Below, one piece after another: positions 19,101 to 27,033 of a stretch of 49,178 nt of DNA (position 1 is its first letter; each line of letters begins with the position of its first letter). The translations under genes were made by a program, and so were the position numbers. Below the pieces are notes generated by a model. That model did not search any database and was not told the origin of the DNA. It was given only the letters and a program-made list of their open reading frames with translations. The DNA is from Alphaproteobacteria bacterium (GTDB lineage: Bacteria; Pseudomonadota; Alphaproteobacteria; Rickettsiales; SXRF01). The DNA is taken from positions 1-49,178 of the forward strand of contig JAGVLW010000031.1 in NCBI GenBank assembly GCA_020054105.1. Direction: 5' to 3'.

Positions 19101-19672
19101 GCAAGGTGCTGTATTTCGCCGGCTATAAAAAAGCCGCCGACCGCTATAAAACCGAAGAGATCGAAGCGGCGGCGGACGTGGTTGTCTGGTGCTGCGACGA
19201 GACGTTGCTGTCCAAAAACCGTCCGCAGGATTTTTCATTCCATGGCAATATCGTCGAGGCCATGCTCGCCTATGCTCAAGGAAAACTCAGCACTCAGCAC
19301 TCAGTACTCAGCACTATCCACCGCCTCATCGCCATCGGCTCCAACAAGATGATGGCGGCGGTGGCCGTTGCGCGCCACGGCGTGCTCGCTGCTTACTTCA
19401 ATCCGAAACATGTCGCCATTGGCAGCATCAACTCGCCGATGCAATGCATGATGAAGGAAATCTGCGCGCAATGTCTGCAAAAACATATCGACCTGGTAAC
19501 CGGCCGGGAAAGCTATGTTTATTCCTGTTTCAATCAGGACCAGAATCTCGATGATGTGTCATTTTTGCATCTGGCCGAGCGATTATCGCAAAATTCCCTG
19601 CAGGAAAAGCTTACGGCACAGTGGATTGATGCGTGTTTGCAGCAACTTGAACTGCGCCAGACCGCTGCCTGA
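16118..19672 (+). CDS. Multidomain FAD/iron-sulfur oxidoreductase (GltD-like plus PyrK-like), 1184 aa
   Basis: Residues 1-235 form a helical region I do not recognise. A glutamate-synthase-small-subunit-like part follows, with cysteine motifs CIFC..DSCSKG (Cys243, 246, 254), [12 protein letters not shown] and [16 protein letters not shown], then an FAD motif [13 protein letters not shown] (near residue 404) and a second dinucleotide motif [15 protein letters not shown]. The C-terminal ~320 residues resemble dihydroorotate dehydrogenase electron-transfer subunits or Nfn[23 protein letters not shown], and a terminal iron-sulfur cysteine cluster [11 protein letters not shown] plus a later Cys. 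It should shuttle electrons between NAD(P)H and ferredoxin-like or other acceptors; substrate unknown. Five low-complexity heptamer arrays are carried in frame (about residues 259-284, 710-736, 838-848, 899-910 and 1056-1067), mostly in likely loops. It overlaps cysNC by four bases. Confidence 0.85.
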   Translation: MTDSFGYGINFGELYERDGLVKLDATFVGELKAADAALHRRLLAVRAEPGTLSDKDHSQLLIDLAPHLEDFIGALFGISQEIQALAQRHHRLAPLYACKRLFVQRRAAKAIAPDVASRLDGEMILQMLPIPHDGIDILEFSFAKAVMGWLENETQHTALLEMAARYAAWALFSEAGRKKHAGGVLFKQPKKLDPLHLIHVETELRDGVTVLRLPKEYRRVREGFALTDAGGTMEQALDHAHYCIFCHNQDKDSCSKGFKVTGDGKQVTDQKDDSVTRYLPPVTSVYKKNSLGITLAGCPLEEKISEMNVLKSQGVPVGALAMVVVDNPMCAGTGHRICNDCMKSCIYQKQEPVNIPQVETHVLRDVLNLPYGFEIYSLLTRWNPLDLERPLPRPDSGRKVLVAGMGPAGYTLAHHLMNDGHTVVGIDGLKIEPLPESQALLAPIRDINDLYESLDARVLAGFGGVAEYGITVRWDKNYLKIIRLLLERRAQFSLIGGVRFGSSLTYDNAFALGFDHIALCMGAGRPTLIDMPNGLARGVRAASDFLMALQLTGAAKADSIANLQIRLPIVVIGGGLTAIDTATESLAYYPVQVEKFLARYEALALARGEKAVRAGWSEEEALVAEEFISHAKRIREERKKEKPNVWSLLDGWGGVKLVYRKRLIDAPSYRLNHEEVEKAFEEGIFIAEQYEPVGVEVDGFGAASAIQLRKVTGNGEQVTEKENDISVTRHPLSVTLPAKTVLIAAGTNPNTVLQREDPVHFALDGKYFRAIGEDGLPVVPERVAKPGIVQVLMSVDEAGRAVSFFGDLHPSFAGNVVKAMASAKQGYPVVSAALKRRSLQSPVSSLQFLENINQQLRATVHAVNRLTPKIVEVVIHAPLAAQAFQPGQFYRLQNFEANALTTRHSSLTTTLAMEGLAMTGAWVDKPRGLLSVIVLEMGGSSDLCAHLKIGEPVVLMGPTGTPTYIPKNENVLLAGGGLGNAVLFSIGKAMRENGCKVLYFAGYKKAADRYKTEEIEAAADVVVWCCDETLLSKNRPQDFSFHGNIVEAMLAYAQGKLSTQHSVLSTIHRLIAIGSNKMMAAVAVARHGVLAAYFNPKHVAIGSINSPMQCMMKEICAQCLQKHIDLVTGRESYVYSCFNQDQNLDDVSFLHLAERLSQNSLQEKLTAQWIDACLQQLELRQTAA
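16892..16968. repeat. In-frame inverted heptamer array 1 (family CCGTTAC) in the oxidoreductase gene
   Basis: The left arm (16892-16921) has AGGTGAC-type units and the right arm (16938-16968) reads CCGTTAC, CCGTTAC, CTGCCGC, CTGTTAC. The arms are inverted in heptamer register with a ~16-base spacer. Translated, it gives [11 protein letters not shown], then [11 protein letters not shown], placed between two cysteine motifs (after CSKGF, before [11 protein letters not shown]). The same family recurs at 18245-18323. Confidence 0.75.
18245..18323. repeat. In-frame inverted heptamer array 2 (family CCGTTAC) in the oxidoreductase gene
   Basis: The left arm (18245-18275) and right arm (18294-18323; CCGTTAC, CCGTCAT, CCGTTAT, CCGTTAC) are inverted copies in heptamer register around an A-rich spacer. 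The translation [11 protein letters not shown]...[11 protein letters not shown] parallels array 1 residue for residue, so both copies are read in the same phase. It falls between AIQLR and [13 protein letters not shown], just before a Rossmann strand. Confidence 0.8.
18629..18660. repeat. In-frame heptamer array 3 (AGTCTCC x4) in the oxidoreductase gene
   Basis: Four perfect tandem AGTCTCC units (18629-18656) followed by AGTT, on one arm only. The translation [10 protein letters not shown] links the GltD-like and PyrK-like halves. The unit is the same as in the array inside the ferredoxin reductase gene at 3505-3532. Perfect identity suggests recent expansion. Confidence 0.8.
18813..18847. 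repeat. In-frame heptamer array 4 (CACTCAC family) in the oxidoreductase gene
   Basis: Five tandem units: CACTCAC, CACTCGC, CACTCAT, CACTCAC, CACTACT. The translation is [11 protein letters not shown]. The array lies in the PyrK-like part after [15 protein letters not shown], where related proteins have a flavin-site loop. One arm only. Confidence 0.75.
19284..19318. repeat. In-frame heptamer array 5 (CACTCAG family) in the oxidoreductase gene
   Basis: Tandem units AACTCAG, CACTCAG, CACTCAG, TACTCAG, CACTATC. The translation is [11 protein letters not shown], between AMLAYAQG and [12 protein letters not shown] in the PyrK-like part. One arm only. Confidence 0.75.
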
Positions 19673-19790
19673 GTCGTAATTAGGAACGCCAGCAATCTCA
19701 ACAAGTTAACCGAAAATCAATCTTTTTTCGCTACTTGTTATAGAATGCGCAAAATCTCTGAACAGGCAGTGTTGAAGCAGGTCCATGCAT

Positions 19791-21602
19791 ATGGCTAGCC
19801 GTAATCCCACCAAGGAAACGACGTTACCGGAAGAGGATCCAGCTTCCGAAAAGACCAAGCTCGATGCGGTAAGCCATGCTGCCGAGGCCGAGGATGTTGA
19901 CGAGGTAAAACCGCCGGCCAAGCCGGTACGCCTGGGCGAAAAACTGGTGGCGCTCGGCCTGATTTCCGACGACCAGCTGCAAATTGTGCTCACCGAGCAG
20001 AAAAGCTCCAAGAAACTTTTCGGCGCCATCCTCGTCGAGATGGGCTTTATCACTGAAAGCGCGCTCGGCGAAGTGCTCGCCGAGTCTTCCGGCGCCCAGA
20101 AGTTCGACCCGAAATCGACGATGCTGGATTCGACGGTGGTGCGGCGCATTCCCAAGGAGCTCGCCGCCCGCCACAAGATTATCCCGGTCGCCTACGAAAA
20201 CGACGTGCTGCAATTGGCGATGGCCGACGTCTATAACGTGCTGGCGATCGACCAGGTACGCCGGCATGTGCCGCGCAGCACCAAGATCGTGCCGGTCTAT
20301 TGCACCGAGTCGGAAATCCTCGAGCTGATCGACCAGTATTACGATTACGAAATCTCGGTCGACGGCATTTTGCGCGAGATCGAAACCGGCATCCGCGACA
20401 ACACCAACAAGCTCGACGGCAGGCAGGAAGGCTACGTCAATCCGACCGTGCGCCTGGTCAACGCGCTCTTGGTCGATGCGATTAAAAGCGGCGCGTCGGA
20501 CATTCATTTCGAGCCGGAAGGCACGTTCCTGCGCCTGCGCTACCGCGTCGACGGACAGATGCTGCAGATACGCTCTTTCCACCGCGATTACTGGTCGGCG
20601 ATGGCGGTGCGCATCAAGATCATGTCGGGGATGAACATCGCCGAAACGCGCAACCCGCAGGACGGCCGCATTTCCTACAACGTGCAGGGCCGCGAGGTCG
20701 ATTTCCGCGTGGCGACGCAGCCGACCGTGCATGGCGAGAATATCGTGATGCGTCTGCTCGACAAGGCGAAATCGCTGGTGCCGCTCGAGAATCTCGGCTT
20801 TTCCAACCATAATATCGACGTGCTGAAGAAGCTGCTCAAGCGCCCGGAAGGCATCATCATCGTCACCGGCCCGACCGGTTCGGGTAAAACCACGACGCTC
20901 TATTCGGTGCTTTCCTACATCAACAACATCGACACCAACATCATGACGCTGGAAGATCCGGTGGAGTACCAGCTGCCGCTGATCCGCCAGAGCTATGTGC
21001 GCGAAGGCACCGGCATGGATTTCTTAAACGGCATCAAATCGCTGATGCGCCAAGACCCCGACATCATCTTCGTCGGCGAGGTGCGCGACGAGGACACGGC
21101 GCTGATGGCCGTGCGCGCGGCGCTGACCGGCCACCAGGTATTCACTACGCTGCACACCAACGACGCGCTTGGCGCCATTCCCCGCCTGGGCGATATCGGC
21201 GTGCCGGCGCATCTGCTCGCCGGATCGCTGATCGGCTGCCTGGCGCAGCGCCTGGCGCGCAAGCTATGCAAGCATTGCAAAAAACCGAGGACCGCCGAGG
21301 CGGAAGAATGCAAAATCCTCGGCGTCGACCCCGCCAAGGGAGCGACGGTCTACGAATCGGTGGGATGCCCGAAATGCAAAAACAAAGGCTATAAGGGCCG
21401 CACCGCCATCGTCGAGATCATGCGCGTGGATAAAGGGCTCGACGAGCTGATTTCCACCCATGCCACCCGCCGCGTGATGACCGAATATCTGTTGGCCAAC
21501 GGCTTTGTCACCATGCAGCAGGACGGCATCGACAAGGTGCTCGCCGGCGAGATTACGCTGTCCGAGCTGATCAACACCATCGACCTTACCGACAGGCTGT
21601 AG
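19791..21602 (+). CDS. pilB: Type IV pilus assembly ATPase PilB (GspE family)
   Basis: PilB powers pilus extension from the cytoplasmic face. The order is an acidic N-terminal tail, an MshEN-type domain (about residues 40-190, GEKLVALGLISDDQLQIVL), then the ATPase core. Walker A GPTGSGKTT begins near residue 360, the Asp box is DPDIIFVGEVRD, and a His box is present (TLHTND). The zinc-binding cysteine pairs CKHC and CPKC are both intact. I prefer the ATG at 19791 because AGG lies nine bases upstream; an in-frame ATG at 19785 is too close to it. pilC starts six bases downstream. Confidence 0.95.
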   Translation: MASRNPTKETTLPEEDPASEKTKLDAVSHAAEAEDVDEVKPPAKPVRLGEKLVALGLISDDQLQIVLTEQKSSKKLFGAILVEMGFITESALGEVLAESSGAQKFDPKSTMLDSTVVRRIPKELAARHKIIPVAYENDVLQLAMADVYNVLAIDQVRRHVPRSTKIVPVYCTESEILELIDQYYDYEISVDGILREIETGIRDNTNKLDGRQEGYVNPTVRLVNALLVDAIKSGASDIHFEPEGTFLRLRYRVDGQMLQIRSFHRDYWSAMAVRIKIMSGMNIAETRNPQDGRISYNVQGREVDFRVATQPTVHGENIVMRLLDKAKSLVPLENLGFSNHNIDVLKKLLKRPEGIIIVTGPTGSGKTTTLYSVLSYINNIDTNIMTLEDPVEYQLPLIRQSYVREGTGMDFLNGIKSLMRQDPDIIFVGEVRDEDTALMAVRAALTGHQVFTTLHTNDALGAIPRLGDIGVPAHLLAGSLIGCLAQRLARKLCKHCKKPRTAEAEECKILGVDPAKGATVYESVGCPKCKNKGYKGRTAIVEIMRVDKGLDELISTHATRRVMTEYLLANGFVTMQQDGIDKVLAGEITLSELINTIDLTDRL

Positions 21603-21608
21603 CACGGT

Positions 21609-22811
21609 ATGCCTACCTTTACCTATAACGCGATAAATGATTCGGGACGCAGCATGCGCGGCGTCGTCGTGGCGGATAACGAGCTCGATCTGGAAGCGCG
21701 GCTGAAGGAAACCGGCCTCGACCTGGTCAGCGCCAGGGAGATGCAGGCCAAGAAAACCTCGCGTTTCGGCAAGGTCAAGCTCAAGGACATGATTATTCTG
21801 TGCATGCACATGGAGCAACTCGACAAGGCCGGCGTGCCGCTGCACGACGCGCTGGCGGACGTGCGCGACTCCAGCGAATCCGCGAAGATGCGCGACGTGC
21901 TGACCGGCGTCTACGAATCGGTGAAGAACGGCGCGATGCTCTCGAAGGCGTTGACGGCCTACCCGAAAATATTCAACGAAGTCTTTACCGGCCTGATCGC
22001 CGCCGGCGAAAAAACCGGCAATCTGTCCGAATCATTCGTGCATCTGTCGGAGCATTTGAAATGGTCGGCGGAAATCCGCCGCAAGGTCAAGAAAGCCACC
22101 CGCTATCCTGTCGTCCTGCTGCTGGTTATCACTGGCGTGATCGCGGTATTGATGACGCAGGTGGTACCCAAGATGGTCGAGTTCATCATCTCGCAGGGCT
22201 TCAGTCTGCCGATCCATACGCGCGCCCTGATCGCCTTCTCTTATGCCTTTGAGAATTACTGGTATTTTATGATCGGTGTTCCGCTGGGGATCATATCATT
22301 CATTTTGATTTTTTACCGCATATCGGAGCCGTTTGCCTACAAAATCGACAGCATCGTCTTACGGGTTCCGGTCATCGGGCCGGTCGTCCGCAAGATCGAC
22401 ATGGCGCGTTTCACGCACTTTTTCTCGGTGATGTTCAACAGCGGCATCGACATACTCGATTCGCTGGAAGCCGCCAAGGGCGTGGTCAGCAACCGCGTGC
22501 TGCGCGAGGCCATCGATATGGTGAAAACCAACGTCAGCGAAGGCACGTCGCTGACCGCCAGCTTGCGCATGTCCAATCAGTTTCCCAACCTGGTGATCCG
22601 CATGTTCAAGGTCGGCGAGGATAGCGGCAACATGGCCGAAGCGCTGGAGAACATCAACTTTTTCTACAACCGCGAAGTCAATGATGCGGTGGAGGCGATG
22701 GTCGGCATGATCCAGCCTACCCTGACGGTGGTGATGGGCGTGATGATCTTTTGGATTATCGCGGCGGTATTCGGTCCCCTCTATGAATCGTTCAGCAAAA
22801 TTAAATTCTAG
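21609..22811 (+). CDS. pilC: Type IV pilus inner-membrane platform protein PilC (GspF family)
   Basis: PilC is the polytopic platform that couples PilB/PilT to pilin insertion and removal. The 400 residues contain two repeated GspF domains (about 65-190 and 270-395) with GVPLHDALADV and SGIDILDSLEAA at equivalent places, and three membrane segments (about 170-195, 215-240 and 365-390). The N-terminal segment TFTYNAINDSGRSMRGVV is typical. It follows pilB by six bases. Length is normal. Confidence 0.94.
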   Translation: MPTFTYNAINDSGRSMRGVVVADNELDLEARLKETGLDLVSAREMQAKKTSRFGKVKLKDMIILCMHMEQLDKAGVPLHDALADVRDSSESAKMRDVLTGVYESVKNGAMLSKALTAYPKIFNEVFTGLIAAGEKTGNLSESFVHLSEHLKWSAEIRRKVKKATRYPVVLLLVITGVIAVLMTQVVPKMVEFIISQGFSLPIHTRALIAFSYAFENYWYFMIGVPLGIISFILIFYRISEPFAYKIDSIVLRVPVIGPVVRKIDMARFTHFFSVMFNSGIDILDSLEAAKGVVSNRVLREAIDMVKTNVSEGTSLTASLRMSNQFPNLVIRMFKVGEDSGNMAEALENINFFYNREVNDAVEAMVGMIQPTLTVVMGVMIFWIIAAVFGPLYESFSKIKF

Positions 22812-22899
22812 GCGCTGTTGACGTATTTTATGGATGACCTTCCATGAAAAAGAATGCTAAGGTAACAACCGCATAGTCCACAGTGGCACGGCATAAAGA

Positions 22900-24744
22900 A
22901 TGGCGCTGAAGTTACCTACGTTTTCGCGAAAAGCAAAAAGTGAAGCCCCTGTTTCTTCGCCCGCAGCGAGCCCGACGGCGAAATCCAAATCCCCTGCCGC
23001 AAAAACCAAGGCATTCAAGGCCGCCAGGGGCGAAAAATTCGTCCTCTTCGTCGGCGACGAGGGCGCGATCCTGGTATTTATCAAAAATAACGTGGTGCTC
23101 AGCCGCCAGTATGTGCCCGACGCCAGCCAGCCCAATCTCGACGATCTGCAGCAGACGCTGGAAAAGAACATCAAGGCGCCGATCATGATGGTCATCGACA
23201 GCCTCGACCAGACGTTCGTCCAGCAGACACTGCCGCCGGTCAGCTCGATGAGCGTGGGCAAGCTCATCAAGAAGCGGCTCGACCGCGATTTCGCCGCCAA
23301 CGACATCAAGGGCGCCATCATTCTCGGGCGCGACAAGACCGGCCGCAAAGACTGGAATTTCATGATGATCGCGCTCGAAAAGAGCCCGCAGCTCAAGATC
23401 TGGCTCGACTTCATGACGGCGGTCAAGAACCGCTTCACCGGCATTTATCTCGTCTCGGTCGAGGCGGAAACCATGATCAAAAGCCTGGAGCAGGCCATGG
23501 GAATCGCCAAGATCACCGGCGGCGCCGAATGGAAATTCCTGGTCAGCCACAACAAGGTCGGCGGCTTCCGCCAGGTCATCCTGCGCAACGGCAAGATCGC
23601 CTTTACGCGCCTGGCGCAGCCGGTCGGCGAGGCCAACCCGGAAGTGATCGCCGGCAATATCGAGCAGGAAATGATCAATACGATCGAATACATGAAGCGG
23701 CTGTCTTACAACCCGGCCTCCGGCCTGGATATTTTCATCATCGCCTCAGCCGCCATCAAGGAAGCGATCGACGTTTCCAAATTCGATGCCACCACCTTGC
23801 ACATGCTGACGCCGTTCGAAGTGGCGCAATATCTGAATATCGAGGGCGCCACCCAGCCGACCGACCAGTTCGGGGACGTCGTGCTGGCGGCCATCATCGG
23901 CTGCAGCAGCAAGCATATTCTCAAGCTGGCGGTGCCGCAATCGAAGGTGCTGGACAATTATTACCAGCTGCTGACAATGCAGCGCGTGATTGGGAGTGCC
24001 TGTATTTTGAGCCTGCTGGGCTATGCGCTTTACAGCGGGTACGAGCTCTATGACCAGATCACCATGCTGGGAGAATTCGAGCGGGAAAAACAGATGGAGC
24101 AGCGCAAGCTCGACGAGTTGAAGATGGAGATCCACAAAAGCAACCTGGATATCGACAAGGTCAGCGACATCATCGATCTCTATAAGGGGTTGCGCGATGA
24201 ACTGACGTCGCCGCTGCCGTTTATCCTGAAGCTGGAAAAAGGCAGGAATGAGCAAGGCCAGCCGATCCTCATGGCGCCGATTCGCATCGAGGCGTTCGAA
24301 TGGGCGCTTGATACCACGACGGTGGTGACCGGCAAAAGAGGCCGGTCACGCAAGGCGCACACCGCCGCCGACCCGGCAGGAGGCAATAAGATCATTCCGC
24401 AGATGCTGACGAACCTGACCTTGGAATTGCCGACGGTCATCGACGATCCCAAGGGCTTGCAGACGATCAAAAAGAAAGTGCTGGCGGATTTTAACGGTGT
24501 TTTCAAGGCGCCGTCCTATCAGGTGAGCTTTCCGGAAAAAGAGGCAGTGGAAAAAGAAAAAACCGATAATCTTGAAATCAACTTCAATCAGCAGAAAACC
24601 GAGACTAGCCCGACTGCTGCCGTTGCCACGCACCAACTGAAGATTATTATCAAAGGCCCCGCGATCGACACTGCCGGCACCATGCCAGCCGCCGTTACTC
24701 CCGCGGTGCCGAATCCCGTCTTGCCCTCGCCCCCTAACGGATAG
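22900..24744 (+). CDS. PilM/PilN-like fusion protein of the pilus cluster, 614 aa
   Basis: Position after pilC and domain layout suggest a fusion of PilM and PilN. Residues 45-350 resemble an actin-fold PilM/GspL domain: FRQVILRNGKIAFTRLAQPVGE, then an IEQEMINTIEYMKRLSYN helix, as in the second half of PilM. The phosphate-binding DxGxxxT-type motifs are not evident, so nucleotide binding may be lost. One membrane segment follows (about 362-382, IGSACILSLLGYALYSGYEL), then a charged coiled-coil region (390-440) and a periplasmic part ending in a Pro-rich tail. The N-terminal 40 residues are Ser/Pro/Lys-rich. The assignment is inference from arrangement; I see no strong signature. Confidence 0.6.
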   Translation: MALKLPTFSRKAKSEAPVSSPAASPTAKSKSPAAKTKAFKAARGEKFVLFVGDEGAILVFIKNNVVLSRQYVPDASQPNLDDLQQTLEKNIKAPIMMVIDSLDQTFVQQTLPPVSSMSVGKLIKKRLDRDFAANDIKGAIILGRDKTGRKDWNFMMIALEKSPQLKIWLDFMTAVKNRFTGIYLVSVEAETMIKSLEQAMGIAKITGGAEWKFLVSHNKVGGFRQVILRNGKIAFTRLAQPVGEANPEVIAGNIEQEMINTIEYMKRLSYNPASGLDIFIIASAAIKEAIDVSKFDATTLHMLTPFEVAQYLNIEGATQPTDQFGDVVLAAIIGCSSKHILKLAVPQSKVLDNYYQLLTMQRVIGSACILSLLGYALYSGYELYDQITMLGEFEREKQMEQRKLDELKMEIHKSNLDIDKVSDIIDLYKGLRDELTSPLPFILKLEKGRNEQGQPILMAPIRIEAFEWALDTTTVVTGKRGRSRKAHTAADPAGGNKIIPQMLTNLTLELPTVIDDPKGLQTIKKKVLADFNGVFKAPSYQVSFPEKEAVEKEKTDNLEINFNQQKTETSPTAAVATHQLKIIIKGPAIDTAGTMPAAVTPAVPNPVLPSPPNG

Positions 24745-24748
24745 TCCC

Positions 24749-25429
24749 ATGCAGGTTTCCTCCATAAAAAATACCATACTCCGGGAAGCGTTGATCGGCA
24801 TTGCCGCGCTTTTGGTGGTGGGTGCGCTTACCTATTTCCTCATGGACATGGTCGAAGCGCAAATCCAGGAAACCCAGGCGATGCAGACCAGCGTGAGCAC
24901 GGTAAAGAGCAATCGTCAGATGCTACTGGATAAATATACGAAGGTTCAGGACAATGCCGAGTTGTATCAAGATTACCTCAAGCAAAATGCCGGCGAGGGA
25001 TTATCGACGGACCGCGCCATCATCGAAAAGAAATTCGTGGCGTTTAAAAATAAATTTTTTCTTGGCGACAACACGCGCGTCACTGTCAGCCGCACCGAGA
25101 ATCCGAAAGACCAGAAATATATCCGGCCCAGCCATTACGTCACCAGCAGCGACGTTAACGTGACGTTCGAGGCGCTGACCGATGAGGACATATACGCGTT
25201 GCTACAATCCATCGGCCAGGAAATGCCGGGCATTGCGAAGTTCAAAACGTTCAACATAAAACGCGACAGCCTCATCACCGACGAAAGCGTGCGCAGCATT
25301 GCCTCGAACGGGCAATATAAAATCGTCAGCGGCAATGTTGTCTTCACCCTGTTTGGCATTAAGCCGACGGAGTTCAAAGATCCGACTAAGCCCGCCACGG
25401 ATGCAGGGGGTCCCAATGCGGCGCCCTAG
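24749..25429 (+). CDS. PilO-like pilus assembly protein (putative)
   Basis: A bitopic protein of 226 residues with one N-terminal membrane segment (about 14-32, ALIGIAALLVVGALTYFL), a coiled coil (35-75) and a small alpha/beta periplasmic domain. This is the layout of PilO/GspM, which dimerises with PilN. It starts four bases after the PilM/PilN-like gene and overlaps the next gene by 14 bases, which matches the M-N-O-P order of pilus operons. The sequence alone shows no diagnostic motif. Confidence 0.55.
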   Translation: MQVSSIKNTILREALIGIAALLVVGALTYFLMDMVEAQIQETQAMQTSVSTVKSNRQMLLDKYTKVQDNAELYQDYLKQNAGEGLSTDRAIIEKKFVAFKNKFFLGDNTRVTVSRTENPKDQKYIRPSHYVTSSDVNVTFEALTDEDIYALLQSIGQEMPGIAKFKTFNIKRDSLITDESVRSIASNGQYKIVSGNVVFTLFGIKPTEFKDPTKPATDAGGPNAAP

Positions 25430-26255
25430 CCTTACTCTCCTGTTGCTATGTGCCTTGTCGCCGGCCGGCGCGGCCTTCGCGCAGCAGCCGGCGCCGCCGG
25501 TTACGCCGGTGCCGGAAGAGGAGCTGTTGGAGGAGGACGATCTGGTGGAAGCGATGCGCCGGATCAACGGCATTAAAATAAAAAGCCTGTTTTTCACCAG
25601 GCAGGAAGTCGGGATTGTCCGTTATGCCTACGCCATCTACGCCAAGCTTCCCACCGCTACTGCCGAAGATAAATTCAACGAGGAGGCATTTCTCAAGCAG
25701 TTCGCCGTGATCCGGACCAAGAATGAAGTGACCGTATTCACCTACCCGCAGTTTTTTCTTGATTCCATTGTGTACCATCATAAAAATAATTGGATCGCGT
25801 GGATCAACAATAAGAAAATAACGCAGGATACTGCCGGCGAAAACAGCGAGCTGCGGATTATCGGCATCGACGAGAATAAAGTGGTGGTGGAATGGAAGCC
25901 GCTGTATATGGACAAGGTCGCCGAAGTGTGGCAGAAAACCACCCATAAAGACATCAAGGTCAACACCAAGGAAGGGACGGTAGTGTTCACCCTGCGCCCC
26001 AACCAGACCTTTACCTCCTACCAGATGAAGGTCGTCGAGGGAAAAGTGCAGCCGGTCACCATCGGCAATAACGTCGCCGACGCCGGCCAGCCCTTACCCG
26101 GCATGGACATGGAACCGCCTGCCGATTTGCCGATAGGAACGCCCATCGACCCGGTTACGGCCGGGCAGGAAAATGCCGATAGCAATCAAGGCCTGTCGGG
26201 CTTGCTCAATCAGTATAAAAAGATGGAACCGCCCAAAGGCCAGCCTACACCCTGA
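25416..26255 (+). CDS. Exported protein in the PilP position, 279 aa
   Basis: The product has a clear Sec signal peptide (MRRPSLTLLLLCALSPAGAA, cleavage probable after AFA), a Pro/Glu-rich linker and a soluble periplasmic domain. A VEWKPLYMDKVAEVW stretch and an all-beta segment near residues 185-215 follow, then a Gly/Pro-rich tail. PilP proteins join the inner-membrane M-N-O complex to the PilQ secretin and occupy this place in pilus operons. No lipobox cysteine follows the signal peptide, unlike classical PilP. I chose the ATG at 25416, preceded by AGGGGG; the frame is open upstream but lacks a ribosome-binding site. The function is inferred from position. Confidence 0.55.
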   Translation: MRRPSLTLLLLCALSPAGAAFAQQPAPPVTPVPEEELLEEDDLVEAMRRINGIKIKSLFFTRQEVGIVRYAYAIYAKLPTATAEDKFNEEAFLKQFAVIRTKNEVTVFTYPQFFLDSIVYHHKNNWIAWINNKKITQDTAGENSELRIIGIDENKVVVEWKPLYMDKVAEVWQKTTHKDIKVNTKEGTVVFTLRPNQTFTSYQMKVVEGKVQPVTIGNNVADAGQPLPGMDMEPPADLPIGTPIDPVTAGQENADSNQGLSGLLNQYKKMEPPKGQPTP

Positions 26256-26281
26256 TGACATCATCCGCACAAGGAAATTCT

Positions 26282-27025
26282 ATGACCGCAACTGCTTCCC
26301 CGCTTTCCGTTCACGACGTCCACAAAACCTACGCCGGCCGCAAGGTACTTGCCGATATCAGCTTTTCGCTGGTGCCCGGCGAGATTTTCGGGCTCATCGG
26401 CCTCAACGGCGCCGGCAAGACGACATTGATCAAGATCATCCTCGACCTCATCAATGCGCAGCAGGGCGACGCGAAGATTTTCGGCGCGAAATCGACCAAT
26501 CTCCAGGCGCGCAGCCAGCTCTCCTACCTGCCGGAAAAATTCCAGCCGTCGCGCTATCTCAAGGGCATGGAATATCTCGACCTGGCGCTGTCCTATTACC
26601 GCAAAAAACTTGATAAAAACGAAGCGCAGGAAAAAGCCGCCAAACTCGATTTAGACCCTAAAGTGCTGGCACTTCGCGTCGGCGGCTATTCCAAGGGCGT
26701 GGGGCAGAAGCTGGGTTTGCTCGGAGCGTTCATGGTGGACGCCTCGCTGCTCATACTGGACGAGCCGATGAGCGGCCTCGACCCCAGCGCCCGCATCAAG
26801 CTGAAAAATATGCTGCTCGACCAGAAAAAACAGGGCAAGACGATTTTTTTCAGCTCGCATATTCTGTCGGACATTGATGAAATCTGCGACCGCATCGGCG
26901 TCATTCATGAGGGAAAGCTGTTTTTCATCGGCACGCCGCAGGCATTTAAGGCGAATTACCAAGAAACATCGCTGGAAAAAGCCTTCCTGAATTCCATCGA
27001 AGGCACCGACGTCGCCAGCCACTAG
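26282..27025 (+). CDS. ABC transporter ATP-binding protein
   Basis: A single nucleotide-binding domain of 247 residues: Walker A GLNGAGKTTLIKI, a signature of the ABC-2 type (YSKGVGQKLGLLGAF rather than LSGGQ), Walker B LLILDEPMSGLDP and the switch His in FFSSHILSD. The ATG at 26282 has AAGGA seven bases upstream; an ATG at 26255 overlapping the previous stop is less likely. No permease gene is adjacent, so the membrane partner is elsewhere. Location inside the pilus run recalls the PilH ATPase of Myxococcus xanthus, whose loss abolishes pili (comparison by context only). It ends eight bases before the convergent pilU stop. Confidence 0.9.
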   Translation: MTATASPLSVHDVHKTYAGRKVLADISFSLVPGEIFGLIGLNGAGKTTLIKIILDLINAQQGDAKIFGAKSTNLQARSQLSYLPEKFQPSRYLKGMEYLDLALSYYRKKLDKNEAQEKAAKLDLDPKVLALRVGGYSKGVGQKLGLLGAFMVDASLLILDEPMSGLDPSARIKLKNMLLDQKKQGKTIFFSSHILSDIDEICDRIGVIHEGKLFFIGTPQAFKANYQETSLEKAFLNSIEGTDVASH

Positions 27026-27033
27026 GACGCGTT

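Noticed and set aside
18629..19318. CRISPR-like array from regularly repeated short units
   Set aside because: The units are 7 bases with no spacers and lie inside a coding frame.
16118..19672. Electron-transfer partner of a class 1B dihydroorotate dehydrogenase (PyrK)
   Set aside because: The only pyrD in the window is the quinone-dependent class 2, which needs no PyrK, and the domain is part of a larger GltD-like protein.
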